This document shows, one piece after another, positions 1-12,472 of a stretch of 64,000 nucleotides of DNA (position 1 is its first letter; the number at the start of each line of letters is the position of its first letter). The stretch is taken from positions 15,767,508 through 15,831,507 of the forward strand of contig OX393569.1 of assembly GCA_947652115.1 (NCBI GenBank). Direction: 5' to 3'. Under the pieces are notes generated by a model. The model was not told where the DNA came from and searched no databases. It saw nothing but the letters and a program-made list of their open reading frames with translations. The translations under genes and the position numbers were made by a program. Source of the DNA: Blastomussa wellsi (lineage: Eukaryota > Cnidaria > Anthozoa > Scleractinia > Plerogyridae).

Positions 1-3000
1 TGGCAATATATCTTAGTTATCTGCAATCGACCCCACAAGCTGGATTTTCGGTGTGGATTGTCAAGATTGGCGAAAACTTTAGCAGTGCGGTATGATGTTT
101 CGTGTTATGTATAAAGTGAAGTCCTTTCATTTATAAATAATGCACTATTTTCGCGCGGAAGGTTTCAAAGGTTTACTTGGTAGCGATGGCATTCACGGAG
201 CAGGTGAGTAAAAGTTTCTTTCGAAATAGAAACTTCCTTTAGACTTAACAGCTTTTGAAAATCATTTAAAGTTCCCCATTTACAGGAACACATATTTTGT
301 TATTAACATAACCTTTAGTACGTAAATTTCATGCAATCAAAGGTGTGGAACACTGTCATACTACAAAATCCTGCAAAATCTGAAAGGTAAATAATTCTGA
401 GTTGAAATTAACCAACTATTTTTTCAGCTGTTTGTTTTTAATTCAAAATTAATTTTTTGTTTGGTACTTCTTGAATAAGGCATGCCCGCATGGGGGTGGT
501 CAGTGTGGGTCATGGAATTCCTCTATTCAATTGCATGCACAAATAGCCTATAGGATAGGGAAAACTGAGACGCTTAGCACATCACCATTCTGGTCTCCAA
601 AATGTGTCTAGCGCAAAAATAGGTTTAATGATAATACATATATACGTAATTATTAATTAATGACAGATAATTAATTAATTTGTAAAGAATTAATTCTGGG
701 CTCCTGAAATCGTGGCTTGGGCTCCCAACTTTTAATTTTGGCAGCCCAAAGGGCTCCCTTAAATTTCTCTTAGGCAGCAGCCTTGAGATGGCTTGTCTAG
801 CAGATATGATGAGGAGTAAGCAAGCAAGTAAGTAAGGGGCAGAACTGATCCTATGACCTACTTGTAAACGTATTGATCAGTTACTACAAAGAGAAAATTC
901 ATATTATCTGTACGAGTGAATAGGAATTGTTGTCCGAGTAGTATTGTTCTTTCTCTAGCCCCCCCCCCCCCCATAGCTACTTTTTTGTCATAAATTATGA
1001 CCTCAATACCAAGACTCACAAGGCAACAAGTCACAGCAACAAATTGCGTTGTGTGACAGTGACAGCAGTTTGTTGCTGTGATCAGTCACACAAATTCAAA
1101 CCAGCCTGAATTCAAGCAATTGATCATAGCAACAAAATTCCGTCACAGCGACTTGTTTTGGAAGTAGTACAAACAGAGAAAATTGTCACAGAAGCCTGCG
1201 TGGTTTACAATTTATTCATCAGTACCCATTTATGTAGCTGAGCTGTGAAATAGGCATTGTAAGACTCTTTCTTGTTCTTGGTACATAGTAAAAAAACAAG
1301 GAAATACCACCAAATTATAAGATAGCCAGTGAAAACGGACAAATTTCAGGCTATTCTATCATGTTGTTGAAAGAACAGAAATCTGTCTGTGTTTGCAGGG
1401 CAATTTAATATTAGAAAGTACATGTAGGAGTGGATTTATTTCTTAAGTTACAACTTACATTCTTCATGTCACAACTCAAGAAAAGGTTCCTCAGAGTAAG
1501 TCTACAAGAAAAAATAGTAATTTATAGGTTTTCATTTAATATTTCTCTGAGACAAATCAATGCACAGCCACTTCAGCTGAAGTTGTCTTGGAGTTGGTGT
1601 TTGGTCCAAGTCGTATATCTTAGCTGGCTGGAGATTATCCTGGTTTTTGCAGCGTAAAGTGACTGCAGGTAGTATTTCTACTCTTCCCTGGAAGGGATGC
1701 TAGTCTGTAGCCTGCGGGATTTGAGGGTGCGAGCTACTCACTCAGCATTCGCGGGCGAAGCCCACAAGGTCAAGCGGCGAAGCCTTGCGAGTGGAAATTT
1801 CCCGCCTGCCTCATTGCTTATGGGTTTTGCTATCCGCCCACTTTTATCGCCTCCAGTGATCTAATTAAATAAGCCAATCAGAGAGCGAGGTGTAATGTGT
1901 GTTTGTGTAGTGCGATCAAACCTCAAAACTGCAAACTAATTACTAATCCTACGTTCGTGACATTAATTCGGTCTTCCAACCCTTTTTTGCTTTCTATTTA
2001 TTTGTGATGGCGCTATTTGGAGGCGTTCCCACGGGTTCCTGACAGTTTCCTGTAGCTGTTAGTAGAATTTGACACCTTAGTAATTTGCATGTGTTTTGTC
2101 GGTGTGGTTTGTTTTGGCCGATTACTACATTCACGATATGCTTAGCTCTCAAAATGTTAGCTCTGGAAGGACCAGAGCTGAAATTTTCCATGAAGTTTAT
2201 GACAACTTGCATTGAATATTTGCGATAACGGGCCCGTCCATTAAATTTTAACACAGATTTGTTGTTCGTGATCACGGATATTTTTCTGAGACCGCCGGTG
2301 TGCGAAAGACGAAGTATCAATTAACATTTCACCACTATCAGCCAATCCGAAATTCGCGTTCACCGGGTGAATGTGTAATTCCAAAAAACTCATCTATTTG
2401 GGCAGGTGGGATTTCAAATCGACTCCTCACCAATTTCTCCATGGCTTTGCCGCACCGACGATGGCCTCTACAAAAACAAAAGCACTTTGCCGCGAATCCC
2501 ACCAGCTACGCAAGGCTAGCTAGTCTGTGGAAAGTGATACTAATGTAAGCAGAGTAAAATGTCTTTCCAAGAAGAAAATGTAATGACCCTAACCAGGGCT
2601 CAAAATAATGTGAACTGCTTTATGTGGAGTACAGTCCTGGATAACGTCACGATAATTATTGAGCTTGTAAAGGCCAGCTCTGTTTGAATTCAAGATCCAT
2701 GGTTCACTAGTTTTGAAAGTATTACTCGTAGTACTACCATTCTGGTTTTGTTTTTGGATTTTGGCTTCAGGCCAAAACGTTTTCCGGGACTTTCCAGGAC
2801 ACTAATCATTAGGCTGCTACACCTCCCAGGCACTGTTGGTAGAATGCAAAGTGCAGGAACTGGACTTGCAAGAGTAGTCTTTAGAATAGCTTTGAGAAAG
2901 ATATTGAGGCTGTTGGTGACAAATTTGGACAAATCTGAGTGGAAGACATCATTAGATTCAAGTGTAGATGACTTCAGCTCAGGTGATTAAAACGTAGCCA

Positions 3001-3085
3001 ACAATTTGCTTTTTGTCAAGACTACCCTCTCACTCAATTCAAAGGATCACAGTCAATGGAAGTTAACATTTGACAATTCTCTCAC
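1..3085. other. No confident gene; one possible tiny first exon
   Basis: I see no convincing gene here. A start codon at 185 opens six codons (MAFTEQ) that run straight into a good donor (GTGAGT at 203), so a plus-strand first exon is possible. A plus-strand reading frame at 2768-2990 preceded by a TTCAG acceptor could be a terminal exon of the same gene, but I found nothing to join them. The rest holds short repeats: a C run near 960-973, a palindromic dispersed repeat at 1021-1200 (related to 43410-43620) and a GC-richer patch at 1690-1870. The remaining exons of the minus-strand EFCAB5-like gene may also lie here, or left of the window. Confidence 0.3.
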
Positions 3086-6000
3086 CTCATTGCTTCTTTT
3101 ACAGTAGCTGCTCTGTAGTGTGTTGCACAACGAGTTAAGTGTTCGATAAAAGCATTGAAAGCTTCCTTGGACAGATTGCCAGCATAGGGACGAATATACT
3201 ATAAACAACACACAAAGTATGATAAAATGTGTTTAATTCTGAATTGTACAAAGACTTAGAGGATTTTTAAGATTCTTACTATTAACTTCATGGTGGAGAT
3301 GGACAGCACGGAGGGGAGGGGGGCGGCAACCAGGGATCAGAATAGGGGGCAGGAGGGGTATGTGTGGCAAGACAAAACAAGGTGGGAAGTGGGATTCCCA
3401 TTGTGGAATAGTTTGCAACAGAAATAGAACAAAGAGGCAGGCACCACTGAGGACGGGGCGTGAGTTGGTAGTAGTAGTTTTGGAAAGTAGGAGGTTTAGG
3501 CCCCCCTGCCCCTACCTCCCCTTCCCCCCACTTCAAGTCCACTTCATAGGTCAGAGAGAAAATTTTATATGGACATCTCTTACATCTTTAAATTGCTGCA
3601 TGTTCACCATTTTGCCAGTGGAGTCTGTTGGCTCAAGAGGAATAAGAAAAGATGCACCTGCCAATTGAAAATAAAATTTGAATCAAAATGTCAGTGTTAA
3701 ACCATAGTAACAACAAATATCAATTGTTTAATAGAAACTGTCATTTCAACGCTGTGAAATGATATAGTCATGAGTAATTTTAAAAATAATTCAGTCGATT
3801 GTTACCTTTTCTGATTTCATCTGGAAGATTTGCAGCAACTTCTTCAAATGATTTCAGCACATTTTGAACCTATAACAAAAAGTTAGCCATAGGTGAAGGA
3901 CTTGCAACTGAGAATGTCTACTCTGACTAGTTTCTCGCACAGAGTTAATAAGCTAGGTCAGGTCTGCGTTCAAGCCAAGTGGCCCATCAAGCCAGAGCTT
4001 ATATCCCAGTTTCCTTAGCGTGAGTATTTCTACTCCTCCCTGGACAGGATGCTTGTCCATCACAGGGTTACAGGGTTAAAGAGTTAACCCCATTGACACC
4101 CTCTCAAACCCAGACCAATCTGGAGCCCAGTTCTGGTCCCTCTCTTTGTCACGTAATGCTACGCTCTCAGAAGAGAGGGTCCAGGGAAAATTGTTTGTGC
4201 ATGCTTGCGATGAACCAATCTCGTACCACCTTCAGAACAAAAGGTCTACACAGATGTCAATCATCTCCGCCTCTTTGCCCAAAGCTTCCCAAAAACAAAT
4301 CTGGGTTTTCTCCAAACTAAATAGCTAAAGATGCTGTTTGAATAAATCGAAGATTAACTACATTTGATGAATCTGGATTTAAAAATTCTTCAAAATCCAT
4401 CTCTATTTATAGATGACATTTCTGTGGTCAGCGTATGATAAAAATAACCTGCCGATTGTTGTATTATCCCACAAATGCGATCATGCAAACAAGATTGAAC
4501 TCTCAGTTCGTTGTATAATAAATGCAGCCTATCCACTACAAATTATAGTCTTTGGTTTAGCAAGCAAATGAGTCGTAGACTAATTGCTCAATAAAAACAG
4601 CAGGATTCAAATATTCCTTCCTTTGATTTCATATTAGGAATTTGGTTTCATTTAATTAGCGGTTAGTCACATACATGAATCGCCACAAACATGTTTAGTT
4701 TTAGTCTAAGGAAAACAGAGTTTAAACGTACCTAAACCAGACGTCTTGGACACGATCGATGTATTGTAAAATTGAGGATACGATTCGATACAAGCGAGTG
4801 TTACAACTTAAACAGGAGACAGCGACGATTGACAGCTATGTCTAAAATACATGCACAGTTGTGTTTAGTCAAAAACGTGACTAAAAGACGTGCATGCACA
4901 GACAATTGCCCCTGAACCCTCTCACTCGAGAGAAGAGCATCGTGTGACAGAGAGAGAGAGAGAGAGAGGGCCCAGAACTGGTCTAGAGTCCAGTGCACTA
5001 ATCATTAGGCCGATTAACACACCACATTTTTTGATAGTATGACTTCTCTGAATTCCTGTGTCCCCTCATGGGTAGTGAGAAATTCTGTTCACTATATTGA
5101 GATAATTTCACACCCTGAGGATACTCCCCTATTTGGGCTGTACCGGAACATGCTACCGGATAGGGTATGGTTTTTGAAGCCTCAGTCCTGAACAGAGTAT
5201 ACAGTGTACATGTATAATTTCAAGCAAGTCTGTCCTAATCAGGGTCTGGAGCTACATGTATCCTAGACAGGGTATGGCTTAAGGACTATCGTTCAGTTCC
5301 AAAATCCAAAATCAAAAATGTTCATCAGTTTAGCCGGTCATCAGTAAATAATAGATCCTTTTCAAGACTAGATATACGTACGAGTAGCCTGTGAATATAG
5401 CTGTCCTTCTTCACTCCCACCCCAAGGGGCATTTCACAAGGGGCGTTTCTTGCATAACACCCTCAGGCTGGGAGCGAAGAACGACAGCTGTATTCACAGG
5501 CTAGGGGCTATACAGGGTAGGTTTTTAACATTATTTTTGTCCCAAAAAGGGTCACATTTTCAAACCCCCTCAGCATCCTTATACCCAAACATGGGTCAAG
5601 TACCCCCCACCCCCCAGGTTACATACTTACAACCGAAAGGGGGATAACACCATTCCAGTCCGCAGTCCACTCAGGAAACTGCTCCTCCACTGCAATGGAA
5701 CGACGACGGTTCTCCATGTTCTTTTGATGCTCCTCTTTCTCTCTTGCTTCACGTCTTTTCTTAGCATCAGCCTTGAGCTTAGCCAGTTTGTTGTTCTCCA
5801 TCGAAAATACCTCCTTTTTAAGGTCGTCTACAACTTTGCGAATACCCTTTGCATACGGTGAAGCTTCTGCAAAGTTACTATACTTGGGGTTGTTTCTCAT
5901 AAGGAACTGGGCTAAGTAGTCAATGGGATTAAAATCAGGGCAGAAACCCTCAGAGTCCGCAAGACCTCTCTTTTCAACCTCGTTCAGCAATTTCTCAACT

Positions 6001-6461
6001 CCCAAAATTAACGTTGGCATAAGATTTTCAACCAGATATACCCTTACATCCGAGGTAATGTCATTATCATTAAGCCAATCCCTAGCTAGAACATCCAGTG
6101 GAACTGTTCTAGCGACAAGGCGCGAAAGTTCTTTGGATTCGGCATCTCGTTTCTTGCGTTCCGCTTTTACTTCCATCAATCTGCGGGTGATCTTTTTCTC
6201 GGCATTAACTCGCCATCTGTTAATCGCACTTCGTGTAAAAGCCCTCACAATTGGAGACGCCATACTGTCCCTTTCTATCATCTGCTGGCTGATCACATCA
6301 GAAACTGACAAGGCTCTCGACCTTTCAAAATTTTCAGGCGACATGCTCTCTGATCTAGCAAGAACGCTTTCTTGATCCGCCTCCCCTCCGAGATCATCAA
6401 CCTCAAATTCGATCTCCGCACCGTTAAGGGGCCCTTTTGATAGCATTAACGCTGCAGCCAT
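3086..6461 (-). CDS. EFCAB5-like protein, 5' four exons (3' end missing)
   Basis: Four minus-strand exons join in phase: 5631-6461 (start codon 6459-6461), 3806-3869, 3584-3657 and 3086-3198. All introns have GT-AG ends. The first exon encodes 277 residues: an acidic start, a basic coiled-coil-like stretch (about 95-120), then a segment with PIDYLAQFLMRNNP, which is the Dpy-30-type docking pattern, followed by a Lys/Glu-rich helix. Later exons continue with YIRPYAGNLSKEAFNAF. The order resembles EF-hand calcium-binding domain protein 5, a ciliary/axoneme-associated family. The EF-hands would lie further downstream and are not seen here, so the name is an inference from the N-terminal half. 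The last exon ends in phase 2, so the gene continues. It shares a short divergent promoter with the plus-strand gene at 6975. Confidence 0.72.
3945..4320. repeat. SINE-like dispersed repeat fragment
   Basis: This stretch contains the phrases 'tatcccagttt', 'tatttctactcctccctgga' and 'acagggttac', which recur at 37370-37690, and 'agtggcccatca', which recurs near 52330. It lies in the first intron of the EFCAB5-like gene. I read it as a fragment of a tRNA-derived SINE family. Confidence 0.45.
4890..5010 (-). repeat. tRNA-like SINE head with GA microsatellite
   Basis: On the minus strand it begins like a degenerate tRNA gene, with an A-box-like segment (attagtgcactggactc), then a (GA)n run at about 4950-4970 on the plus strand. 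The same head occurs at 37620-37690. A relic of the same SINE family is the simplest reading. Confidence 0.4.
5085..5290. repeat. Dispersed repeat with 'ggatagggtatg' motif
   Basis: The block carries 'ctaccggatagggtatg', 'ctgaacag' and 'tttcaagcaagtct'. The same three motifs in the same order occur at 9625-9765, in an intron of the next gene, and a shortened version follows at 5505-5610. It has no coding potential. The class is unknown. Confidence 0.45.
5385..5503. mobile_element. Short MITE with inverted ends
   Basis: The left end (tagcctgtgaatatagctgt) is matched in inverted orientation by the right end (acagctgtattcacaggcta), followed inward by ttcttc / gaagaa. The 119-bp spacing and near-perfect ends of about 27 bp fit a foldback or MITE element. 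No internal ORF is present. Confidence 0.55.
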
Positions 6462-6974
6462 TTTTCTAAATGCCCGCTAAGTGGATTCTAATTGGAGTTC
6501 CTAGTGAGGTTTTAGAACAACACGAGAATTGTTCGAACGTCTGCGTTCGCGAATGTTATGACTTCAAACATGGCGGAAAAAGAACAGTTGTCGGTTTCTG
6601 TGGAAACTGTTGTGACTAATTACCATGCCACCTGCAGCTCGGTTGCATGAAGAACGCCTTGTAATTTTTTGCACTGAGTCACGAAAATTTGCATTTGCTT
6701 GTAAAATTTGATATTTTCTCGCATTTTGTTTTGATATCAGCGATAGCTTTTTTTCCGCTTTTGCTTAATTCAAATAGTATGCAGCTGTGAAAGGGAGTTT
6801 TTCTTTGGAGATCATATCATAGTTCGTTTTCAGCATTTCATGGTGGGCTTTACATGTTGGTTGGACCTCCCACAAATTATATAACTTCGCTGTTGACACG
6901 AGCACGAACAGGCATACAAAAGGCTAGCTTTTATCAGACTGGGTAGGTAAATTTTACAAAGAAGCTGCGATCAA
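6462..6974. promoter_or_regulatory. Divergent promoter region
   Basis: The start codons of the minus-strand EFCAB5-like gene (6461) and the plus-strand small membrane protein gene (6975) face away from each other across 513 bp with no other gene. Regulatory sequences for both must lie here or in unseen 5' exons. I see no clear TATA box. Inferred from layout only. Confidence 0.5.
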
Positions 6975-9900
6975 ATGTCTTCTGCCGATTGTTGCTGTGC
7001 TATGTGGCAATCCCCGATTCAGGGAGCGCTAAGACCAGCCATGTGGATTCCGGGAATTAGGAATCTTCACAGCAGAAATGAAACGTAAGTAAGCTTATAT
7101 TTATTTGTTTAAGTCTTAACCAATTTTTTGTATATATTTTCAATTTAGCTTGAAAAGAAGATCTCAGACTGATACTAGACATAACTCTTATTCTTATCAC
7201 TTTAATTAATGATGTATTTTGGGTTTAGCTTTTGCAAGCACGTACATGTACTTTTTGTAATTTAATATTTTAGTACGCTTTTCTCAGAAAAGACAGGTGT
7301 AGATTAAAAATTGACCTATTTGGTATATTGAAAACTCTCAGCTATTAATTTGTTTATTCAAGGTCCGAACAATGGACTAATTAAATAAGTTTTCATAAAA
7401 GTTAAAGGTAACATTTGTGCTTTTTACTATAATTCACATCAATTTGAAAATATTCAATTTTTTTTTCTTATCAGTCTCTAACAAACTGTCACAAGGTCCA
7501 AAAGTTTCTATTTCTAATGTAAATTTGAAAGCTTTATTTTGTTTTTAATTAGGTATTATCACATTTTCTTACTGAGACAAATCTGATATGGAAATTTGAA
7601 ATGTGAGTTAGTAATGGATTCTATGGTGTATAATTAAAAAAAAGATCTCACCTGAGTCGAAGAATCAAAAATATATTGTTTCTGACAAAAAAATGTCCAC
7701 TGAAAATAATCATTTCCTGCTACTGAATCAAATTTCAGAGGTGGTTTCTAAATCACTTTACAATAAACAACGTCACATGATATACCTGCCAACTTTTTCT
7801 GAGTCAAAGACGTGAGAGTCTTATCAGAGTTTTTGAAGACAACCAAACCATATCTGAAGTCATCCGAAGACTTGTCACAAACATTTCCAAAGACACTAAG
7901 AAAACAATCCAAAGGACGTGTTTAGTCAAACACAATTCTTTAGGCATGCACTAGGTGTGAGATAGAACTTTTTGTCCTGCAGGTATGAGACTCACTCCCA
8001 AAGCATGAGCCAAGGGTTGGCAGGTGTAATATGAGCCATTTGATAACTCCATCATTTTACCTGTATAAATAATTTGATGTTAATTTATAGGGACAAGGAT
8101 GTTGCTGGACATGCGATGTTAGTGCATTTGGGGTGTTCAAGACTGAATGCTAATATGTTTAGCTGGCAAACTCTCATTTAGTGTTTAACATAAATATATG
8201 TGGCTTTGGGTGAAAAACATACTTGATCCACACTGAGACTGGTCTACTAATACCGGTTTAATTTAAATTTTCCGACGCGTATCCCTAGCCCTTTCACATG
8301 GGAGCTTCTTCCCCCAGGGGTCATGTTATTTTTGGGTCAATTCTTCCCAAGTCATTGCCTTGTGTTTGTTATTGTAAACAAACTGGTGTTGCAGAATTAT
8401 CAAAAGGAATTTGAATGAAACTTTAGCAGGGAGAGTAAACCATAATATTTTTGGGGATGTGTTTTCATCACATAGCTTTTAAACTTGAAAACATAATTGA
8501 CCAATTTTTTCAAGTTTCAATCCATTTCCATCCTCATCATCTGTAACAGACTGCACAACTCAGGTCCAAAGGAAAGCTCAGTCGAGGCCCTATGCTCCGG
8601 TTGTGGCGAAGAGGATTAAGTCAGTCAGTGCAAGAGTTAATAGTTTCAATGTAGTACTACAGCAGGGCTGTCACTAATTTTTCAAGTTGGTGGGGAAAGT
8701 AAAAAAGTAGCCGGGGGATTTTGATGTTTGATGTATTTTCACTTTTCAGTGTTGTGGTTTTGTTTCGAAATAGCCATGGCTCAAACTCGTAGTAGCCAAG
8801 GGAATTGCCTGGCTCCCGGCCCTTAGAGACAGCCTTGCTATAGTCTAATAAATTGGCATCAAAACTAGAAACTAGGCCAATATTGTTGGGTTTCCACTGA
8901 TGCATAGACAGTTTTTAGATTTATAAAGGATCGATGCTGCAATAGCGTGATGAATAGCCCAGTTAGGCCCCTTTAATATATTATTTTTATCAATAGTTGG
9001 CTTATACCAGATGCAACTCCTGATGTGTGCCTGGAGCATTTGACATCAGCTGTGGCAATACTTAGTGAGAAAGAGAAAATGCACATAAACAAGGTGGGTA
9101 TAGGACAGACTCAAAGAAAAATGTGCATATTAGTTAAATGCATTATTTCCTAAAAGATGAAGTTAATATTGACTTATTTAAGGATAATGCCTTTGTTTGT
9201 TAATGCACAATGCATACAATTCTGCAGTGCACCACACAACACATGATGATCATATAATTGGACATCAGCTAGGGGAATTTGGTCTCTCAACCGTGTGACT
9301 AGAATGACACAAGATTATCTACTGCAGCCCAATCCTGTTTGTATTGAAATGTTGCGATTATTTGGCTAGGACTTAAGAAAGCTGGGAATCGAACAAAGCT
9401 TTGGCTAAATTTTTCTAAGTTCTATCTAATTTCACTGATTTTAATTCCTTGTTGTTATCATTATTTTTGTAGGTTCGGCCTGATAGACATTTTGTACGGA
9501 TTTTTAGTTATACTGAATTTGAGTGGCTAGACATTGTGGAGATAGAGTTTCAGCCAGGACAGGAGAGAGGTACACTTGCAAAGGTCAGTGGAATCAAAAA
9601 CAGCTCCAACACCCATGTACACGTTTAAGCCCCCCTACCCCCTCAGGGGCTACTCCCTTACATGTATATGGGCTATACAGGGATGTGTCGCCGGATAGGG
9701 TATGATTTTTGACCCCTCTTGACTGAACAGGGTAATAATTTCAAGCAAGTCTTGAAACAACCAACCGTGCAACCTTTTTTTGCTTTGCACACGATGGACT
9801 AAGAAAAAAGGGACTGCTCGTAGTCTAATTTTTTGTTGACGCAGTTCCAATCAAATATTAGTGTAAACAGCTCACTCAGTAACTTTGTAAAATAGATGGC

Positions 9901-11408
9901 TACACTTCCTCACCCAAACAACTATAATATTTCAGGCTTGGTCAGAAATGGGCATCTTGTTTTAAATTAAAACCGTTGCTAGATTTCTTTTAATAACCTT
10001 GACTTACTAAGTAATATGTTTTTGACAGGCAAGGTCATTTTCTACTGGTCTTCTCCCACTGATGATCCCATTTGCCTTTCTTCTGAACATGGTAGGAAAT
10101 ATCTTGTCATAACAAATATCAGCTTGAAATGTATGGCAGTGTATGAGATGATCCTGGATCCTTTTTGAGATGTGATGAGATCATGGAACAAAATGCAGGC
10201 TTTTTGCCATCTGTGCCACTCACCCTAGAATTATGCTGTTAAATCTACTGATATATCATAAAACAGTAGTATGGGGGAGGGGAGAGGAACTTCCTGCATC
10301 CCCAGGGCAGTAACTGCCAAGAGGCAAGATGAGGCAGTTGCCTTGTACAGAATTTACCCCAAAATGAAAAACTAGATACATCAAGTTCAGAAAATATTTC
10401 CCAGCTGAACAAAATTTTCTCAAAAATGCTAAATGAAAAATGCTTCTAGATTTCAAAATTTTCGTGTGGCAACTTAATTCCCAGGGCTGGGCTCTTTTTC
10501 TTGAAGGGGACGTTCGGGTTTGGGTCATGCCCATAGATTCCCTAGCAGCTAGAGCCTTCATGAGGGGGGTGAATAGGGGTACGCAAATCCCCCAATCCGT
10601 GCCATTTTTTTGGCCAAATCTGTCAATCCGCCACTATTATCGTTCAAATCCGCATCCGCATTCCGTGAAAACTTTCTGTGTAATAGTTTCACTGAAAGGA
10701 CAGTAGATGTTGCCTTTTTTGCGGAAGTTCTAATGTAAAGTGGTGGTTTGGGTCTCGTGCAAACAGAAAATGGACAAAACGAGAACATTGAGACCAGGAC
10801 ACACCAAGGCCACGATAACTTCATGGCATGAAGAGTCCAGAATCCAAGCAAAAATTATCAGCTAATCTGTGATCCACTGCATTATCGAAATCTGCAAATC
10901 CGCTTAATTTTTCGCTGAAATCCACAATCCGTGTACTTTTTAAGGCTAAATCCATTGATCCGCAAACCTATTCACCCCCCTCCTTCAGTGTTGACAGCTC
11001 TTGCCTCCTCTATGTCAAAAGTCGTGCTATTGCCCTGCTCCCTCACAATTTATTTCCCTTACTCTTGATTCTTGCCCCTTTCAAAGTGGGTCCTGCCTCT
11101 TGCTGTTTTTCTTTTCTACTAAAAATATGACTGAATGTTGTAAAATGTTCCCTTGTATCTTCTCCTGGTTTCCACCACTCAAGGAAGCCCTTTGCACTCC
11201 CCTCTACACCATCAAATAGTGTTATCAAAATAATTAGAAAGAGTAGTCTAGCAATGAATTAAGACTGATATAATTTATTTGATTTACACTTGTTTTCTAG
11301 ATCTTTTTCTTTGCTCCATTCTATGATAATAACTTCAACAAGATGAGGTTGGAGAGAATTCGACAAAACATGAAGCTAAACATTGAAGTAGTGAAGAATG
11401 AGCCTTGA
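6975..11408 (+). CDS. Small membrane-anchored protein, five exons (DUF1499-like tail)
   Basis: Exons 6975-7084, 8997-9093, 9473-9583, 10029-10091 and 11301-11408 join in phase to 162 residues ending at a TGA at 11406-11408. All introns are GT-AG. The chain starts with a cysteine cluster (MSSADCCCAM), has a soluble segment with the pattern FVRIFSYTEFEWLDIVEIEF (exon 3), a hydrophobic segment LLPLMIPFAFLLNMIFFFAPF across the exon 4/5 junction that is likely one membrane span, and a basic tail NKMRLERIRQNMKL. The 'FxRIFS...D.VE.EF ... R..S..G ... N..R.E.IR' order recalls the DUF1499 family. That match is a recollection and not proven; no function is assigned. Splice sites and phase make the gene model solid. 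Confidence 0.75.
8664..8845. repeat. Dispersed repeat, inverted relative of 15665-15826
   Basis: This block in intron 1 starts with 'gctgtcactaatttttcaag' and contains 'aactcgtagtagccaaggga'. The reverse complement of the same phrases occurs at 15665-15826 in BRIP1 intron 1. The two copies lie about 7 kb apart in opposite orientation. No coding potential is seen. Confidence 0.6.
9625..9765. repeat. Second copy of the 'ggatagggtatg' repeat
   Basis: It shares 'gccggatagggtatg', 'ctgaacaggg' and 'tttcaagcaagtct' with 5085-5290. It lies in intron 3 of the small membrane protein gene. Confidence 0.45.
10561..10981. mobile_element. MITE with aggggggtgaatagg inverted ends
   Basis: The left end (ggggggtgaatagg) is repeated in inverted form at the right end (cctattcacccccc), spacing about 420 bp. 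CCTTCA flanks both ends (10555-10560 and 10982-10987), a plausible 6-bp target duplication. No transposase is encoded. It lies in intron 4 of the small membrane protein gene. Confidence 0.6.
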
Positions 11409-12472
11409 AGTTATATATGTTTTATAATTGTATACAGTAAAAACCTGCAGTCAGGCTAAACAGGTTCTTACATAAAGGGTATGTAACAAACATTTAGGCT
11501 ATGTAGGTTCTTAAATGGGTTCTTATTTTCTTAAGAAAATATTTTCAGTTAAACTTTCAAATGTAGTGGTTTTCAGCCTATTCCGTCTCTCCTTCTCTTC
11601 TATATGATCTAGGGGTCGATAAATTATCTCGCAAAATGACGCCTTAAACGGCTCAGAACGGGCAAAAAATAGCGCACAAGACTCATTTAAATTTCACCTC
11701 AACGTTTATTGAACATTTAGGATAAACTGAGAACTGAGAAGCTTGCTAAAGGAAATTAAACACTTCCAGTAACAATAACTTACAGCGAGGCAGTAAGATT
11801 TCGCTTTACCATAGAATTTCAATCTTTTCTATGGCACCGAAAATGGCGGAGGCTAACGTTTAGGGCTCTTTAAACCCCTTTGCAAATTCGAATCACGTAA
11901 AAATCTTTGGCCGTTTCACGTGTCACAAATAATAACGAAAATGTTTTCATGTTCACGCAAAAATCAAGTGATTCTTGATCAGACTGTTATGCTCGGAAGG
12001 CTTAATAAAACCGGGGAAATTTGATTTCAGCATGCATATCATGTAAGTTTCATCTTTTTAAAGTGCAACCACAGAGCTGGAAACAATGATGTAATTTTTT
12101 ACTAGTCAAAGAACACTCAAAGAATCGTCAATTAAGTCACATGCACAAAACGTGATTTTTCACGAATCACGACTGAGTCAAAAATTGCGTTCACGTGCAC
12201 GTGAAAAGTTATTAAAACTGGGGATCACGTGTCGTATCACGAAGAACTAAAATAAATAGTTCCAATCACGAGGACCCTCCTCAAAGGCTATTGTACTTTT
12301 CCCGAAAATATCCATATACTACTTGCCATGGATAGACTGTTCACATCGAAAAATAGCGGACTGTGAACAGTCTATGCCATGGACGGCAATTTGGCAAGTT
12401 TAGCTTTGTGTTTTCCTTTCTTTAGAACTTTGCCTCCCCTCCCCTCCCCTCCTCTTTCCCTTCTAGACTTAC
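11409..12472. other. Intergenic or intron sequence, no confident gene
   Basis: Nothing certain. On the minus strand a stretch near 11540-11640 stays open and is rich in charged residues (HIEEKERRNRLKT), ending at a TAA. It could be a terminal exon of the minus-strand gene at 12473-14535, but I see no strong acceptor. Confidence 0.25.

Noticed and set aside
960..973. Homopolymer runs (also near 15411-15426, 37507-37524 and 38251-38260)
   Set aside because: Simple low-complexity runs; no function claimed.
3288..3542. Proline-rich frames on both strands near 3233-3668
   Set aside because: Only 3584-3657 (minus) is exon, with matching splice sites. The rest is a C/G-rich intron patch open on both strands by composition.
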